Origin: Cellvibrionaceae bacterium AOL6
GTDB lineage: Bacteria; Pseudomonadota; Gammaproteobacteria; Pseudomonadales; Cellvibrionaceae
Direction of reading: 5' to 3'
DNA length: 64,000 bases
Assembly (NCBI GenBank): GCA_003265435.1
Contig: NOXC01000014.1
Coordinates: forward strand, 1 to 64,000
Part shown: in pieces, positions 53,338-63,297 of the stretch
Layout of the letters: every line of letters starts with the position of its first letter
Numbering within the stretch: position 1 is the first letter of the stretch
Translations under genes and position numbers: made by a program
The notes under the pieces: generated by a model
What the model was told of the DNA's origin: nothing
Database searches by the model: none
The model's input: the letters and a program-made list of their open reading frames with translations, nothing else

Positions 53338-53523
53338 ATGGCGAATAAAACAGTAAAAGTTACACAAGTCAAAAGTACCGCCGGCCGACTGAAGGCGCAC
53401 CAAGCGTGTGTGAAAGGTTTGGGTCTGCGTAAAATTGGTCACACTGTAGAAGTGGAAGATACACCTTCCGTTCGCGGCATGATCAACAAAGCTAATTACC
53501 TGCTTAAGGTCGAAGGGGAATAA
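53338..53523 (+). CDS. rpmD: 50S ribosomal protein L30
   Basis: This small 61-residue protein of the 50S subunit contains [16 protein letters not shown] and [22 protein letters not shown], the L30 signature. I use ATG 53338 with the usual MANKTVKV start instead of the GTG nine bases upstream. Confidence 0.95.
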   Translation: MANKTVKVTQVKSTAGRLKAHQACVKGLGLRKIGHTVEVEDTPSVRGMINKANYLLKVEGE

Positions 53524-53524
53524 C

Positions 53525-53959
53525 ATGCGTTTGAATGAATTGAGCCCTGCGCCTGGTCGTATCAAAGAAAAGAAGCGCGTCGGTCGTGGTATCGGTAGCG
53601 GTCTGGGTAAAACAGGTGGTCGTGGTCACAAAGGTCAAAAATCTCGTTCCGGTGGTCGTGTACGTCCAGGGTTCGAAGGTGGTCAGATGCCTTTGCAGAA
53701 GCGCCTCCCCAAGTACGGTTTCACCAGTCGCGTATCTCGTGTTACTGCAGAAATCCGTCTGGCAGAGCTGAACAAGGTTGAAGGCGAAGTGGTTGATCTG
53801 GCAGCGCTGCAAGCAGCGGGCTTAGTCTCTGCAAGCATCAAGCGAGCAAAAGTATTTCTTTCAGGTGAACTGAAAAAAGCTGTCACAGTTAAAGGTCTGT
53901 CTGTGACCAAAGGCGCGCAAGCGGCGATTGAAGCTGCCGGCGGCAAGGTCGAAGAATAA
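53525..53959 (+). CDS. rplO: 50S ribosomal protein L15
   Basis: This 144-residue late-assembly protein of the 50S has a glycine-rich, unfolded N-terminal half, [25 protein letters not shown] in two overlapping blocks, and the [12 protein letters not shown] segment. It starts one base after the rpmD stop, following GAAGGGGA. Confidence 0.97.
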   Translation: MRLNELSPAPGRIKEKKRVGRGIGSGLGKTGGRGHKGQKSRSGGRVRPGFEGGQMPLQKRLPKYGFTSRVSRVTAEIRLAELNKVEGEVVDLAALQAAGLVSASIKRAKVFLSGELKKAVTVKGLSVTKGAQAAIEAAGGKVEE

Positions 53960-53988
53960 GTACCCTTTAACGACTAAGAGAGCAAAAA

Positions 53989-55323
53989 ATGGCGACGCCA
54001 GGTTTACCTCTAGGAAATCAGAAAGGATTAGGCGAGCTTTGGTCTCGCCTTAAGTTTTTATTGTTAGCGATCTTTATCTATCGGGTAGGGACACATATTC
54101 CTGTCCCGGGTATCGATCCAGAACGCGTTGCCAGTTTGTTTGAGCAAAATGCAGGCACCATCCTGGGCATGGTTAACATGTTCTCCGGTGGTGCTTTTGA
54201 GCGTATGAGTATCGTAGCGCTCGGCATCATGCCTTACATTTCGGCATCGATCATCATGCAGATGATGTCGGCGGTATCTCCGTCGCTCGAAGCGATCAAG
54301 AAAGAAGGTGAGGCGGGACGCCGCAAGATCAGCCAATACACACGTTGGTTGACTGTGGTACTTGCGCTTGTACAAGCGGTGGTCACCGTGGCTGGCTTGA
54401 ACAGCAACGGCTTTGCCTATGCGGGCCTCCACCCTGTTAGCTTCTATGTCATTGCTGTCACCTCACTGGTGACGGGCGCGGTCTTCATGATGTGGCTGGG
54501 TGAGCAGATTACTGAGCGAGGTGTCGGTAACGGTATCTCCATGTTGATCTTTGCCGGTATCGTTGCCGGTCTGCCAAGTGCGATCGGTCAAGCGTTTGAG
54601 AGTACGCGTCAAGGTGAACTGCATCCGCTGATGTTGCTCCTGATCGGTTTTGCAGCGATGGGCATTGTGTGGTTTGTGGTGCGCATGGAGCGAGGCCAGC
54701 GTCGTATTACGATTCAGTATGCACGCAAGCAGGTAGGCCGTCAGGGCTATGCGGCACAGAGCACCAGCCATCTGCCGTTGAAGGTCAATATGGCGGGTGT
54801 TATCCCGGTGATCTTTGCGTCCAGTATTCTGCTGTTCCCTGCGTCTATCGCGCAGTGGTCTGGTAGTGCGAGTCAGGGCAAAGCGGGTGACATCCTGCAA
54901 GAGCTGGCGCTGATGATTGGTCCCGGTCAACCGTTAAACTACGTGTTGTTCGGCGCTTTGATTATCGCGTTTTGCTTCGTTTATACCGCGATGATTTACA
55001 ACCCGAAAGAAGTGGCGGACAACCTGAAAAAAGGTGGTGCGTACATCCCAGGCATTCGTCCTGGCGAGCAAAGCGCTCGGTATATTGATACGATCCTGAC
55101 ACGTTTGACGGTCATCGGGTCAGTGTATATCGCGGCCGTGGCACTGATGCCACAGTTCCTGATCTACAGCGCAGGCGTACCGGTCTTGCTCGGTGGTACC
55201 TCGTTGCTGATCGTGGTGGTCGTGGTTATGGATTTCATGGCACAGGTGCAGTCGCACTTGATGAGTCACCAATATGACTCGGTTATGAAAAAGGCGAACC
55301 TGCAGAGCATCGGTCGCCGATAA
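53989..55323 (+). CDS. secY: Protein translocase subunit SecY
   Basis: This 444-residue, ten-helix inner-membrane protein is the channel of the Sec translocon, needed for exporting the many secreted enzymes of this organism. The N-terminus [13 protein letters not shown] and the first-helix [12 protein letters not shown] are typical. Later motifs include [11 protein letters not shown] in helix 2, [16 protein letters not shown], and the cytosolic loop with [13 protein letters not shown] for SecA and ribosome contact. A strong terminator follows directly, splitting it from rpmJ. Confidence 0.97.
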   Translation: MATPGLPLGNQKGLGELWSRLKFLLLAIFIYRVGTHIPVPGIDPERVASLFEQNAGTILGMVNMFSGGAFERMSIVALGIMPYISASIIMQMMSAVSPSLEAIKKEGEAGRRKISQYTRWLTVVLALVQAVVTVAGLNSNGFAYAGLHPVSFYVIAVTSLVTGAVFMMWLGEQITERGVGNGISMLIFAGIVAGLPSAIGQAFESTRQGELHPLMLLLIGFAAMGIVWFVVRMERGQRRITIQYARKQVGRQGYAAQSTSHLPLKVNMAGVIPVIFASSILLFPASIAQWSGSASQGKAGDILQELALMIGPGQPLNYVLFGALIIAFCFVYTAMIYNPKEVADNLKKGGAYIPGIRPGEQSARYIDTILTRLTVIGSVYIAAVALMPQFLIYSAGVPVLLGGTSLLIVVVVVMDFMAQVQSHLMSHQYDSVMKKANLQSIGRR

Positions 55324-55335
55324 GAAAGAGAAAAG

Positions 55336-55380
55336 CGTCAAACCGCGACGTTGTACAACGTCGCGGTTGACGTTTTTTTT
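55336..55380 (+). terminator. Strong terminator between secY and rpmJ
   Basis: A perfect 14-bp palindromic stem (55341-55354 with 55355-55368), extended by CGTC/GACG with one bulged A, is followed by eight T (55373-55380). It ends the spc transcript after secY. Confidence 0.9.
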
Positions 55381-55395
55381 AGTCGAGGCTATTAT
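55367..55395 (+). promoter_or_regulatory. rpmJ promoter embedded in the terminator
   Basis: TTGACG (-35, 55367-55372) and TATTAT (-10, 55390-55395) are 17 bases apart. The -35 lies in the 3' arm of the terminator stem and the T-run forms part of the spacer. Transcription would start near 55402, about 28 bases before rpmJ. Confidence 0.6.
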
Positions 55396-55429
55396 GCCGC
55401 GGCATTTTTATATGTTTGAGGAAGTAACG

Positions 55430-55546
55430 ATGAAAGTTCGTGCATCTGTAAAGAAGGTTTGCAGAAACTGCAAGATCGTACGTCGCAAGGGCAGTGTTCG
55501 CGTGATTTGCAGCGCTGAACCTCGTCACAAGCAACGTCAAGGTTAA
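55430..55546 (+). CDS. rpmJ: 50S ribosomal protein L36 (zinc-ribbon form)
   Basis: This 38-residue protein is the smallest of the ribosome. It begins [15 protein letters not shown] and carries four zinc ligands, Cys11, Cys14, Cys27 and His33, so it is the C-plus form. GAGGAAG lies seven bases before the ATG. Usually it follows secY in one transcript; here a terminator and new promoter separate them. Confidence 0.96.
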   Translation: MKVRASVKKVCRNCKIVRRKGSVRVICSAEPRHKQRQG

Positions 55547-55651
55547 TCTCGACCCTATTTGGGCGTGGTACTTCGGTGCCAGGCCTTTCAACCTGCCAAG
55601 GTTGATAAACCGGAGGTGTTAACTGTCGTTCGGGGGGTAATCCCCGGGCTA

Positions 55652-55680
55652 TTGCTTTAGAGTGGTATTTCCAGTATCCT
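55652..55680 (+). promoter_or_regulatory. Candidate promoter upstream of rpsM
   Basis: TTGCTT and TATCCT are spaced by 17 bases and followed by a GC-rich TGCGCGC discriminator, like the S10 promoter. It lies in the 208-base rpmJ-rpsM gap. The hexamers are not consensus, so confidence is moderate. Confidence 0.5.
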
Positions 55681-55754
55681 TGCGCGCTTTTTGCTGTGGG
55701 GATACTCCTGCCGCTGTTAACACTGTAACTCATCTATATATTGGAGTGCTTTGA

Positions 55755-56111
55755 ATGGCTCGTATCGCTGGCGTCAATATTCCTGACAACAAGCATGCCG
55801 TCATCTCCCTGACTTACGTTTATGGGATCGGCCGTACGACTGCGAAGCGTATTTGCGCATCAGTTGGTATTAACGAAACGGACAAAATGGGTTCTCTTTC
55901 TGAAGAGAAAGTCGATGAAATCCGTAACGAAATTGCCAAGCTGAGTGTTGAAGGTGACCTCCGTCGTGAAGTATCCATGAGTATCAAGCGATTGATGGAC
56001 TTGGGTTGTTTCCGCGGACTGCGTCATCGTCGCAATCTGCCTCTTCGTGGTCAGCGAACCAAAACCAATGCGCGTACTCGTAAGGGTCCTCGCAAGCCGA
56101 TCAAGAAATAA
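55755..56111 (+). CDS. rpsM: 30S ribosomal protein S13
   Basis: This 118-residue protein bridges the 30S head and the 50S subunit. It starts [14 protein letters not shown] and ends in the basic tail [15 protein letters not shown] that reaches the tRNA sites. TTGGAG precedes the start. It is the first gene of the alpha-type group. Confidence 0.97.
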   Translation: MARIAGVNIPDNKHAVISLTYVYGIGRTTAKRICASVGINETDKMGSLSEEKVDEIRNEIAKLSVEGDLRREVSMSIKRLMDLGCFRGLRHRRNLPLRGQRTKTNARTRKGPRKPIKK

Positions 56112-56150
56112 TCTGATTGATTAACCTAATCAACAGGGGAATGAACACTT

Positions 56151-56543
56151 ATGGCTAAGCCAAGCGGAAAAACCGCCAAGAAAAAAGTCAAAAAGACGGT
56201 AGTTGACGGCGTAGCGCACATCCACGCTTCGTTCAACAACACTATCGTTACGATCACAGATCGTCAAGGTAATGCTCTGGCATGGGCGACCTCAGGTGGC
56301 TCCGGCTTCCGTGGTTCGCGTAAGAGCACACCTTTTGCTGCACAGGTCGCTGCTGAGCGCGCCGGTCAAGCAGCACAAGAGTACGGTTTGAAGAACCTGG
56401 ACGTTGAAGTTAAAGGTCCTGGTCCCGGTCGTGAATCCGCCGTCCGAGCGTTGAACAACATCGGATACAAAATTAACAATATTACGGATACGACGCCTGT
56501 GCCTCATAACGGCTGTCGTCCTCCGAAAAAACGTCGCGTATAA
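56151..56543 (+). CDS. rpsK: 30S ribosomal protein S11
   Basis: This 130-residue protein of the 30S platform shows [19 protein letters not shown] and [14 protein letters not shown], with the conserved C-terminus [23 protein letters not shown] precedes the start. Confidence 0.97.
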   Translation: MAKPSGKTAKKKVKKTVVDGVAHIHASFNNTIVTITDRQGNALAWATSGGSGFRGSRKSTPFAAQVAAERAGQAAQEYGLKNLDVEVKGPGPGRESAVRALNNIGYKINNITDTTPVPHNGCRPPKKRRV

Positions 56544-56554
56544 GGGAGGTTTAG

Positions 56555-57175
56555 ATGGCTCGTTATATTGGACCTACTTGTAAACTCTCTCGTCGAGAAG
56601 GCACTGACCTTTTCCTGAAGAGTGGCGTACGTGCACTTGAATCCAAGTGTAAAGCTGAAACGATTCCTGGCGTACACGGCCAGCGTCGTGGTCGTTTGTC
56701 TGACTACGGTGTTCAGCTGCGCGAAAAGCAGAAAGTTCGTCGTTTGTACGGCGTGCTCGAGAAGCAATTCCGTAACTACTACAAGCAAGCGGCCCGTATC
56801 AAGGGCGCGACCGGTGAAAACCTGTTGAAGCTGCTTGAGACTCGCCTGGATAACGTGGTTTACCGTATGGGTTTTGGTGCGACTCGCGCCGAAGCACGTC
56901 AGCTGGTATCCCACAAAGCGATCCTGGTGAACGGTGAGACGGTAAACATTCCTTCTTACGTTGTTAAAGAGGGTGACGTTGTTTCAATCCGTGAAAAAGC
57001 CAAGAATCAATTGCGTATCCAAAACGCATTGAACATCTCTGCGCAGCGCGCTGAGGTGGATTGGGTTGAAGTGAGTGTTGAGAAGAAAGAAGGCGTCTTC
57101 AAGCGCGTTCCAGATCGTGAAGATCTGCCTGCCAACATCAACGAAAACCTGATTGTTGAGCTTTACTCTAAGTAA
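56555..57175 (+). CDS. rpsD: 30S ribosomal protein S4
   Basis: This 206-residue protein starts 30S assembly and in E. coli represses the alpha operon. It has [19 protein letters not shown] and an S4 RNA-binding domain with [21 protein letters not shown] and HKAILVNG. Length equals E. coli. A GGGAGG site precedes it. Confidence 0.97.
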   Translation: MARYIGPTCKLSRREGTDLFLKSGVRALESKCKAETIPGVHGQRRGRLSDYGVQLREKQKVRRLYGVLEKQFRNYYKQAARIKGATGENLLKLLETRLDNVVYRMGFGATRAEARQLVSHKAILVNGETVNIPSYVVKEGDVVSIREKAKNQLRIQNALNISAQRAEVDWVEVSVEKKEGVFKRVPDREDLPANINENLIVELYSK

Positions 57176-57232
57176 TCGCGGTTGACTTGAGCTAAACGAA
57201 ACCTAAACGGATAAACACTGAAGGGTGTGTAT

Positions 57233-58222
57233 ATGCAGAGTGCTGTTAACGAACTTTTGACACCTCGTAACATCGATGTCACCGAGCTTGGCCCAACTCG
57301 AGCAAAAGTGGTTCTTGAGCCACTGGAGCGCGGCTTCGGCCACACACTGGGCAATGCGCTGCGTCGTATCCTGCTGTCCTCTATGCCGGGTTGTGCGGTT
57401 GTTGAAGCCGAAATCGACGGCGTTCAACACGAGTACAGCGCGATCGAGGGCGTTCAGGAAGACGTCGTTGAGATCCTGCTTAATCTGAAAAACATTTCTG
57501 TCATCATGCACGGCAAAGACCAGGTCATTCTGAGTCTGAGCAAGCAGGGCCCCGGTCCTGTCACCGCTGGCGACATTCAGCTTGAGCACGATGTTGAAAT
57601 CGTTAACCCAGAGCTGGTTATTGCGCATATCAATACCGATCTGACTTTGAATATGCGCCTCACCGTTGCGCGCGGTCGTGGCTATGAGCCCGCCGACGCA
57701 CGTCGTCAGGACGAAGACGAGACCCGCACTATCGGTCGTCTTCAGCTTGATGCCTCTTATAGCCCTGTACGCCGTGTGGCCTACAAGGTTGAGAGTGCGC
57801 GTGTTGAGCAGCGTACTGACCTGGACAAGCTGGTGCTTGACCTTGAAACCAATGGTACGCTCGACCCTGAAGATGCCATTCGCCGTGCGGCCACCATTCT
57901 GCAGCAACAGCTTGCTGTGTTTGTTGACCTCGAAGGCGAGAAGCAAGCCGAGCCAGAAGAGAAGGAAGAGCAAATCGATCCTATCCTTCTGCGCCCAGTA
58001 GATGACCTCGAGCTGACAGTTCGTTCCGCGAACTGCTTGAAGGCTGAGAATATCTACTACATCGGTGACTTGATCCAGCGTACTGAAGTAGAGCTTCTGA
58101 AGACCCCGAACCTGGGTAAGAAGTCTCTGACTGAGATCAAGGATGTACTGGCTTCACGCGGTCTGTCCCTGGGTATGCGTTTAGAGAATTGGCCACCCGC
58201 CAGCTTAAAGAACAGTGACTGA
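57233..58222 (+). CDS. rpoA: RNA polymerase alpha subunit
   Basis: This 329-residue subunit assembles RNA polymerase and contacts promoter UP elements and activators. The N-terminal domain shows [24 protein letters not shown], and the C-terminal domain has [22 protein letters not shown] with the DNA-binding arginine and asparagine, and [20 protein letters not shown] use the ATG at 57233 (MQSAVNELL) in place of a GTG six bases before. Confidence 0.98.
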   Translation: MQSAVNELLTPRNIDVTELGPTRAKVVLEPLERGFGHTLGNALRRILLSSMPGCAVVEAEIDGVQHEYSAIEGVQEDVVEILLNLKNISVIMHGKDQVILSLSKQGPGPVTAGDIQLEHDVEIVNPELVIAHINTDLTLNMRLTVARGRGYEPADARRQDEDETRTIGRLQLDASYSPVRRVAYKVESARVEQRTDLDKLVLDLETNGTLDPEDAIRRAATILQQQLAVFVDLEGEKQAEPEEKEEQIDPILLRPVDDLELTVRSANCLKAENIYYIGDLIQRTEVELLKTPNLGKKSLTEIKDVLASRGLSLGMRLENWPPASLKNSD

Positions 58223-58297
58223 GGCCTAGCGCCTCAGTTGTTAAGAATAGAATGAGTCGCGTTTACGCGACGGAGATAAGGTTTAAAGGTTGTTGCT

Positions 58298-58696
58298 ATG
58301 CGTCATCGTCACAGTGGCCGTAAACTGAACAGAAACAGTTCACACCGTAAGGCCATGTTTAAAAACATGGTAGCTTCTCTGGTTGAGCACGAAATCATCA
58401 AAACTACGCTGCCAAAGGCGAAGGAACTGCGTCGCTACGCAGAGCCTCTGATCACCCTTTCTAAGGTGGACAGTGTCGCTAACCGTCGTCTGGCGTTTGA
58501 TCGTGTTCGCAACAAAGCTACCGTTGGTAAGTTGTTCAGCGAAATCGGTCCTCGTTATGAGGGTCGTCCAGGCGGATACCTGCGCATCATGAAGTGCGGC
58601 TACCGTGCAGGCGATAAGGCCCCAATGGCTTACGTCGAGCTGGTTGACCGTCCTGCGCCGGTTGTTGAAGAAGAGGTTGTTGAAGCCGAAGACTAA
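58298..58696 (+). CDS. rplQ: 50S ribosomal protein L17
   Basis: This 132-residue protein ends the alpha operon. It starts [20 protein letters not shown] and has the [17 protein letters not shown] and [20 protein letters not shown] segments. A short acidic tail extends it slightly beyond the E. coli protein (127). A strong terminator follows. Confidence 0.97.
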   Translation: MRHRHSGRKLNRNSSHRKAMFKNMVASLVEHEIIKTTLPKAKELRRYAEPLITLSKVDSVANRRLAFDRVRNKATVGKLFSEIGPRYEGRPGGYLRIMKCGYRAGDKAPMAYVELVDRPAPVVEEEVVEAED

Positions 58697-58719
58697 CACT
58701 TCGGTTTTTAACACTCAGA

Positions 58720-58763
58720 CAAAGGGCCTGCTCTCTAAGGGAGCAGGCCCTTTGTCGTTTTTG
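58720..58763 (+). terminator. Terminator of the ribosomal cluster
   Basis: A 14-bp stem (CAAAGGGCCTGCTC, 58720-58733, with its complement at 58741-58754) over a seven-base loop is followed by TCG and five T. Confidence 0.85.
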
Positions 58764-58956
58764 CGTTCTGTTAGTGCATCGTTAGCCCCTTTAATGCGTA
58801 CCTAAACGCGCCTCCGCGTCTTAAAACGGATTCCTATATTCCACCGCTGTAATTCTCTGATACTTTCCTGCTAAGATGAGTGCAGTGCTATTTTCCAATC
58901 CTCTGTAGTAGTGACGCAGCTGGATACTCAAGGATACGGATATACGAGTCAGTTCA

Positions 58957-61074
58957 ATGAGCGATTTGGATCGTCTTTTCTATTGGCGGGGCATCGCGCC
59001 GGATTTCTATAGCTTCCGAGGCGAGCTCACACCTGTACCCATCGAAAACCGACTGAAAATTCTTCAGGCCATGGGCGTCGATACCTCCTCCCCGGAGTCG
59101 ATAGCGCGTGAGGCTTTCGATCTTGATATCAAACCCTGGTTGAGCTGGTTGCCGCCACTTGAAGTGGTGAAAGCCTCCGAGCCGACGGTGAATATCAACT
59201 TCCATCCAGACGAGCTTTCTCTGCAGTTTAATTGGTGCATCAGTCAGGACGACGACACCTTGCAGAAAGGCACGTTTGCGCCCTCTGAGCTAGCCGAAGT
59301 GGGTAATTACATACACCAGGGTGTACGCTATTCAAGGCGGAGCCTTCCGGTCGAAGCGCTGCCTCCCAACTATTACCACATCGCACTCTGCCGGGGGGAC
59401 AAGCGCGAAGTCACCCAGCTGGCGATTGTACCCGAGCGCGCCTACAGCCCAGACTGGGTCGACCAAGACGACGTGAAACTGTGGGGCTTTGTGATTCAGC
59501 TGTACACCCTGCGCTCGAACACAAACTGGGGTATAGGTGATTTTAGCGATCTGGCCCAGCTCATAGAAAAAGGCGCGCAGTTTGGCGTAGACATCATCGG
59601 CTTGAATCCATTTCATGCGCTCCAAACAGACCTCAAGCATAACTTCAGCCCCTACAGCCCCTCAGATCGACGCTTCTTAAACCCGCTCTATATTGATGTT
59701 CCCCTAAGCCCCGGATACGACGATGAGTTCCGCGATGACGAACGTATCGCGTTTCTTCGCCAAGAGCCCTTCGTTGACTACGAGGCGATGCGAGCGCTGA
59801 AATACACCGCGCTCTACGCCTGCTTTGAAGTGTTTGCCGCCGAATCCACGCAGGCACTGGCTGAATTCGTTGCCGAAGCGCCAGCGAGCCTGATTGATTT
59901 TATCAATTACGAAGTCGCTAGCAATTGGCAGCCTGAAGATGTCTTGGTGCAACCAGTGCGGCGTGAGCCTTTTATCAAGGCGCTTAACAGCGAGTCCAGT
60001 GCTCTGCCTCCCGAGATGATACTGGCAGGCTTCCATGCCTACCTGCAATGGGTGGCGACGACGCAACTTGAGCAATGTCAGGCGCTAGCGGAATCTAAGC
60101 AAATGAAAGTCGGCCTGGTACGCGATCTAGCGGTCGGTGCCAGCGGTGGTGGTGCTGAGGTGCAAACCAGTGGCCACCTTTTCTGCCATGACGCGTCTGT
60201 GGGTGCGCCTCCAGACCCGCTGGCGCTCACCGGACAAAATTGGGGGATTCCCCCGATGGATCCGGCCGAGCTGCGACGAACGGCCTTTTCTCACTACATC
60301 GATCTCTTACGCGAGAACATGGCGCATTGTGGCGCGCTGCGTATTGACCATGCCATGAGCCTGTACCGCTTGTGGTGGTGCCCGCCCGGTGCCACGGCCG
60401 ACAAAGGGGCGTACATCTATTACCCGCTTGATGAAATGATCGGCCTGTTGTGCCTAGAAAGCCATTTGAAAGAGTGTGTTGTGATTGCCGAAGACCTCGG
60501 TGTCGTGCCCGATGAGTTTCGTGCGGCCATTGCACAAGTCGGATTCTTCAGTAATCGCGTATTTTACTTTGAGAAGTGGTCAGATACGGAATTTAAACAT
60601 CCGACTGAATACGAGCCGCATGCCCTCGCGATGCTGGACAACCACGACGTTCCGACGATTACCAGTTGGTGGAACGGCAGCGATTTGAGCCTGCGTTATG
60701 CGTTGGATCTGCTTGAAGCAAACACGGATATGAGCGATTTGATCGCGCATCGCATGAGAGAAAAACAAAATCTCGTCAAAAAACTCAGCGATGATGGCCT
60801 GCTACCCGAGCATTGGTTAGGCGCGCCGTTGGATCACAAAATAGACCAGGCCCTGGTCAACGCGATCGTACTGTACGCAAGTCAGGCGAAGTCGAAATTT
60901 TATATTTTACAGTTGGAAGATCTGTTGTTAATGGACGACCCGGTCAATGTCCCGGGGACCTTTCTCGAGCATCGAAACTGGAGCCGCAAGCTGCACAAGA
61001 GTCTGGAAGACATCTTCAGCGACACCGGTATCCAGTCGACACTTCGAGCGATAGCCATCAAAAGAAGCGAATAA
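58957..61074 (+). CDS. malQ: 4-alpha-glucanotransferase (amylomaltase)
   Basis: This 705-residue GH77 enzyme transfers maltooligosyl units between alpha-1,4-glucans. The catalytic set is visible: nucleophile Asp in LRIDHAMSLYR, acid Glu in VIAEDLGVVP and Asp in LDNHDVPTITSWW, plus the family segment NPFHAL around residue 210. The N-terminal part (about 1-150) is the extra beta-rich domain of the MalQ-type enzymes. The ATG has no strong ribosome-binding site. It starts a glycogen/alpha-glucan operon with glgB 21 bases downstream. Confidence 0.93.
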   Translation: MSDLDRLFYWRGIAPDFYSFRGELTPVPIENRLKILQAMGVDTSSPESIAREAFDLDIKPWLSWLPPLEVVKASEPTVNINFHPDELSLQFNWCISQDDDTLQKGTFAPSELAEVGNYIHQGVRYSRRSLPVEALPPNYYHIALCRGDKREVTQLAIVPERAYSPDWVDQDDVKLWGFVIQLYTLRSNTNWGIGDFSDLAQLIEKGAQFGVDIIGLNPFHALQTDLKHNFSPYSPSDRRFLNPLYIDVPLSPGYDDEFRDDERIAFLRQEPFVDYEAMRALKYTALYACFEVFAAESTQALAEFVAEAPASLIDFINYEVASNWQPEDVLVQPVRREPFIKALNSESSALPPEMILAGFHAYLQWVATTQLEQCQALAESKQMKVGLVRDLAVGASGGGAEVQTSGHLFCHDASVGAPPDPLALTGQNWGIPPMDPAELRRTAFSHYIDLLRENMAHCGALRIDHAMSLYRLWWCPPGATADKGAYIYYPLDEMIGLLCLESHLKECVVIAEDLGVVPDEFRAAIAQVGFFSNRVFYFEKWSDTEFKHPTEYEPHALAMLDNHDVPTITSWWNGSDLSLRYALDLLEANTDMSDLIAHRMREKQNLVKKLSDDGLLPEHWLGAPLDHKIDQALVNAIVLYASQAKSKFYILQLEDLLLMDDPVNVPGTFLEHRNWSRKLHKSLEDIFSDTGIQSTLRAIAIKRSE

Positions 61075-61095
61075 CCATAAGGGGATAGTACTACC

Positions 61096-63294
61096 ATGGG
61101 TGTGAATTTGAGTTCGGAAACCCTACAAGCCATCATCGATTCGAACCACAGCGATATTTTCTCATGCCTGGGAATGCATACTGAAGAAGATGGACATGTG
61201 TCCGTACGCGCGTTTGTGCCCGGAGTACAGCGCATGGCCGTGTATAGCTACGACGGAATGGACTGCATTGCCGAAATGGCGTGCCTGCACGAAGAAGGTG
61301 TGTTTGCTGCAACACTTCCAATAAAAGAGCGTATTCCCTACTTGTTGAAAATCGAGGGTGAATTCGGCGAACACCTCATGGAAGACCCTTATCGGTTCTC
61401 ATCTACCATCGATGAGCACGATCTGTATTTGCTCGGTGAAGGCAAAAACGAGCGCGCATATGAATTTATGGGTGCTCAGCTGAAAACTGTCGACGGGGTC
61501 GATGGGGTGCGTTTCGCGGTTTGGGCGCCTAACGCGTCCCGCGTTTCCGTGGTCGGGGGTTTTAATTTTTGGGATGGTCGACGTCACGTCATGCGGAAAT
61601 TGGTCCCCAGTGGCGTATGGGAAATTTTTATCCCAGGCGTCGGTGTAGGGGAGCAATACAAGTTTGAACTGAAAGATCAGTACGGACACCTCCTTCCCCA
61701 TAAAGCCGATCCCTATGGTTTTTTCGCTCAGAAAGCACCCGAACAGGCATCCGTAGTTGAAGATCATAGTCGTTATGAATGGCACGACGGTGAATGGCTG
61801 GAACAGCGTCACCGTTACACGCGCAATAACAGTCCCATCTCCGTGTATGAAGTGCATCTTGGGTCCTGGCGTCGCGTGACAGAGCAGGGCAATCGCTACC
61901 TGAACTACCGGGAGCTGGCGACTACGCTGATCCCCTATGTCAAAGAAATGGGCTTTACCCACCTGCAATTAATGCCTGTGAGCGAATATCCTTTTGATGG
62001 CTCCTGGGGGTATCAACCCGTCGGGATGTACGCGGCGACTGCCCGGTACGGCGGCATTGATGACTTCAAATATTTTGTAGACCAGTGCCACCAAGCGGGT
62101 ATAGCCGTTTTAATCGATTGGGTGCCGGGGCACTTCCCGACAGACGCTCACGGCCTGGGGCGTTTTGATGGCACCCCTTTGTACGAGCATGCGGACTCCC
62201 GTCAGGGTTTCCACCCGGACTGGAATACCTATATATACAATTACGGCCGAACGGAAGTCGCGAACTACCTGATGGCGAACGCCCTGTTTTGGCTCGACCG
62301 ATTCCACATCGACGGGCTGCGCGTCGATGCCGTGGCGTCCATGTTGTATCTCGACTACAGCCGCAATGACGGCGAGTGGGTGGCGAACCGATTTGGTGGT
62401 CGCGAAAACCTTGAGGCAATTGACTTCATTAAAGCGACCAACGAACGCGTATATAAAAACTTTCCAGATGTCATGATGGTCGCGGAGGAATCGACTGCGT
62501 GGCCTGGCGTGTCCAAGCCCACTTACACCGGTGGTTTGGGTTTCGGATTTAAATGGAACATGGGCTGGATGAATGACAGCCTTGAATATGTTTCCAAGGA
62601 GCCTGTGCATCGCAAATACCACCATCACAACATGACGTTCAGTTTGCTCTACGCCTTCAGCGAGAATTTTATCCTGCCGTTGAGCCACGACGAGGTTGTG
62701 CACGGGAAGGGGTCGATATTAGCGCGCATGCCGGGTGATGCATGGCAGCAGTTTGCTAATCTACGCGCCTACTATGCCTTCATGTGGACCCACCCCGGCA
62801 AGAAACTGATGTTTATGGGCTGTGAATTTGGCCAGGGCCCTGAATGGGATCATGACAACAGTATTTGCTGGCATCAACTGGATGTCCCAGAGCATGCCGG
62901 AGTGCAAAGATTGATTCAGGATTTGAATCGGTTGTACGTCAATAGTCCCGCTTTACATGACAACGATTCTGAGCCCAATGGGTTTGAATGGATAGAAGCC
63001 GACGACCGGCACAATTCCATTTTTGTGTACGCTCGTAAATCATTGACGAGTAATAAAACCCTGCTAGTGATTTGCAATATGACCCCGGTGTACCGCGAAG
63101 GTTACCGGGTTGGAGTGAACCTTGCGGGTCAGTATCGCGAGGTTCTGAATACAGACAGTGAGCTCTACGGTGGGTCAAACAAGGGCAATGCCGGTGTCGT
63201 CGTCAGTGAAGACGAAGCGTGGCACGGACGCAGTAAATCGCTTCTGGTCAATGTTCCGCCCCTGGCTACCGTGGTGTTCGAATACGAGGCCTAG
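61096..63294 (+). CDS. glgB: 1,4-alpha-glucan branching enzyme
   Basis: This 732-residue GH13 enzyme makes the alpha-1,6 branches of glycogen. It has two N-terminal beta-sandwich domains (the second a CBM48 near 125-225), then the catalytic barrel with DGLRVDAVASMLYLDYSR (nucleophile Asp), VAEESTAWP (acid Glu) and LSHDEVVHGKGS (Asp). The C-terminal beta-domain completes it. It is of the long E. coli type. glgX follows after three bases. Confidence 0.96.
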   Translation: MGVNLSSETLQAIIDSNHSDIFSCLGMHTEEDGHVSVRAFVPGVQRMAVYSYDGMDCIAEMACLHEEGVFAATLPIKERIPYLLKIEGEFGEHLMEDPYRFSSTIDEHDLYLLGEGKNERAYEFMGAQLKTVDGVDGVRFAVWAPNASRVSVVGGFNFWDGRRHVMRKLVPSGVWEIFIPGVGVGEQYKFELKDQYGHLLPHKADPYGFFAQKAPEQASVVEDHSRYEWHDGEWLEQRHRYTRNNSPISVYEVHLGSWRRVTEQGNRYLNYRELATTLIPYVKEMGFTHLQLMPVSEYPFDGSWGYQPVGMYAATARYGGIDDFKYFVDQCHQAGIAVLIDWVPGHFPTDAHGLGRFDGTPLYEHADSRQGFHPDWNTYIYNYGRTEVANYLMANALFWLDRFHIDGLRVDAVASMLYLDYSRNDGEWVANRFGGRENLEAIDFIKATNERVYKNFPDVMMVAEESTAWPGVSKPTYTGGLGFGFKWNMGWMNDSLEYVSKEPVHRKYHHHNMTFSLLYAFSENFILPLSHDEVVHGKGSILARMPGDAWQQFANLRAYYAFMWTHPGKKLMFMGCEFGQGPEWDHDNSICWHQLDVPEHAGVQRLIQDLNRLYVNSPALHDNDSEPNGFEWIEADDRHNSIFVYARKSLTSNKTLLVICNMTPVYREGYRVGVNLAGQYREVLNTDSELYGGSNKGNAGVVVSEDEAWHGRSKSLLVNVPPLATVVFEYEA

Positions 63295-63297
63295 ATT

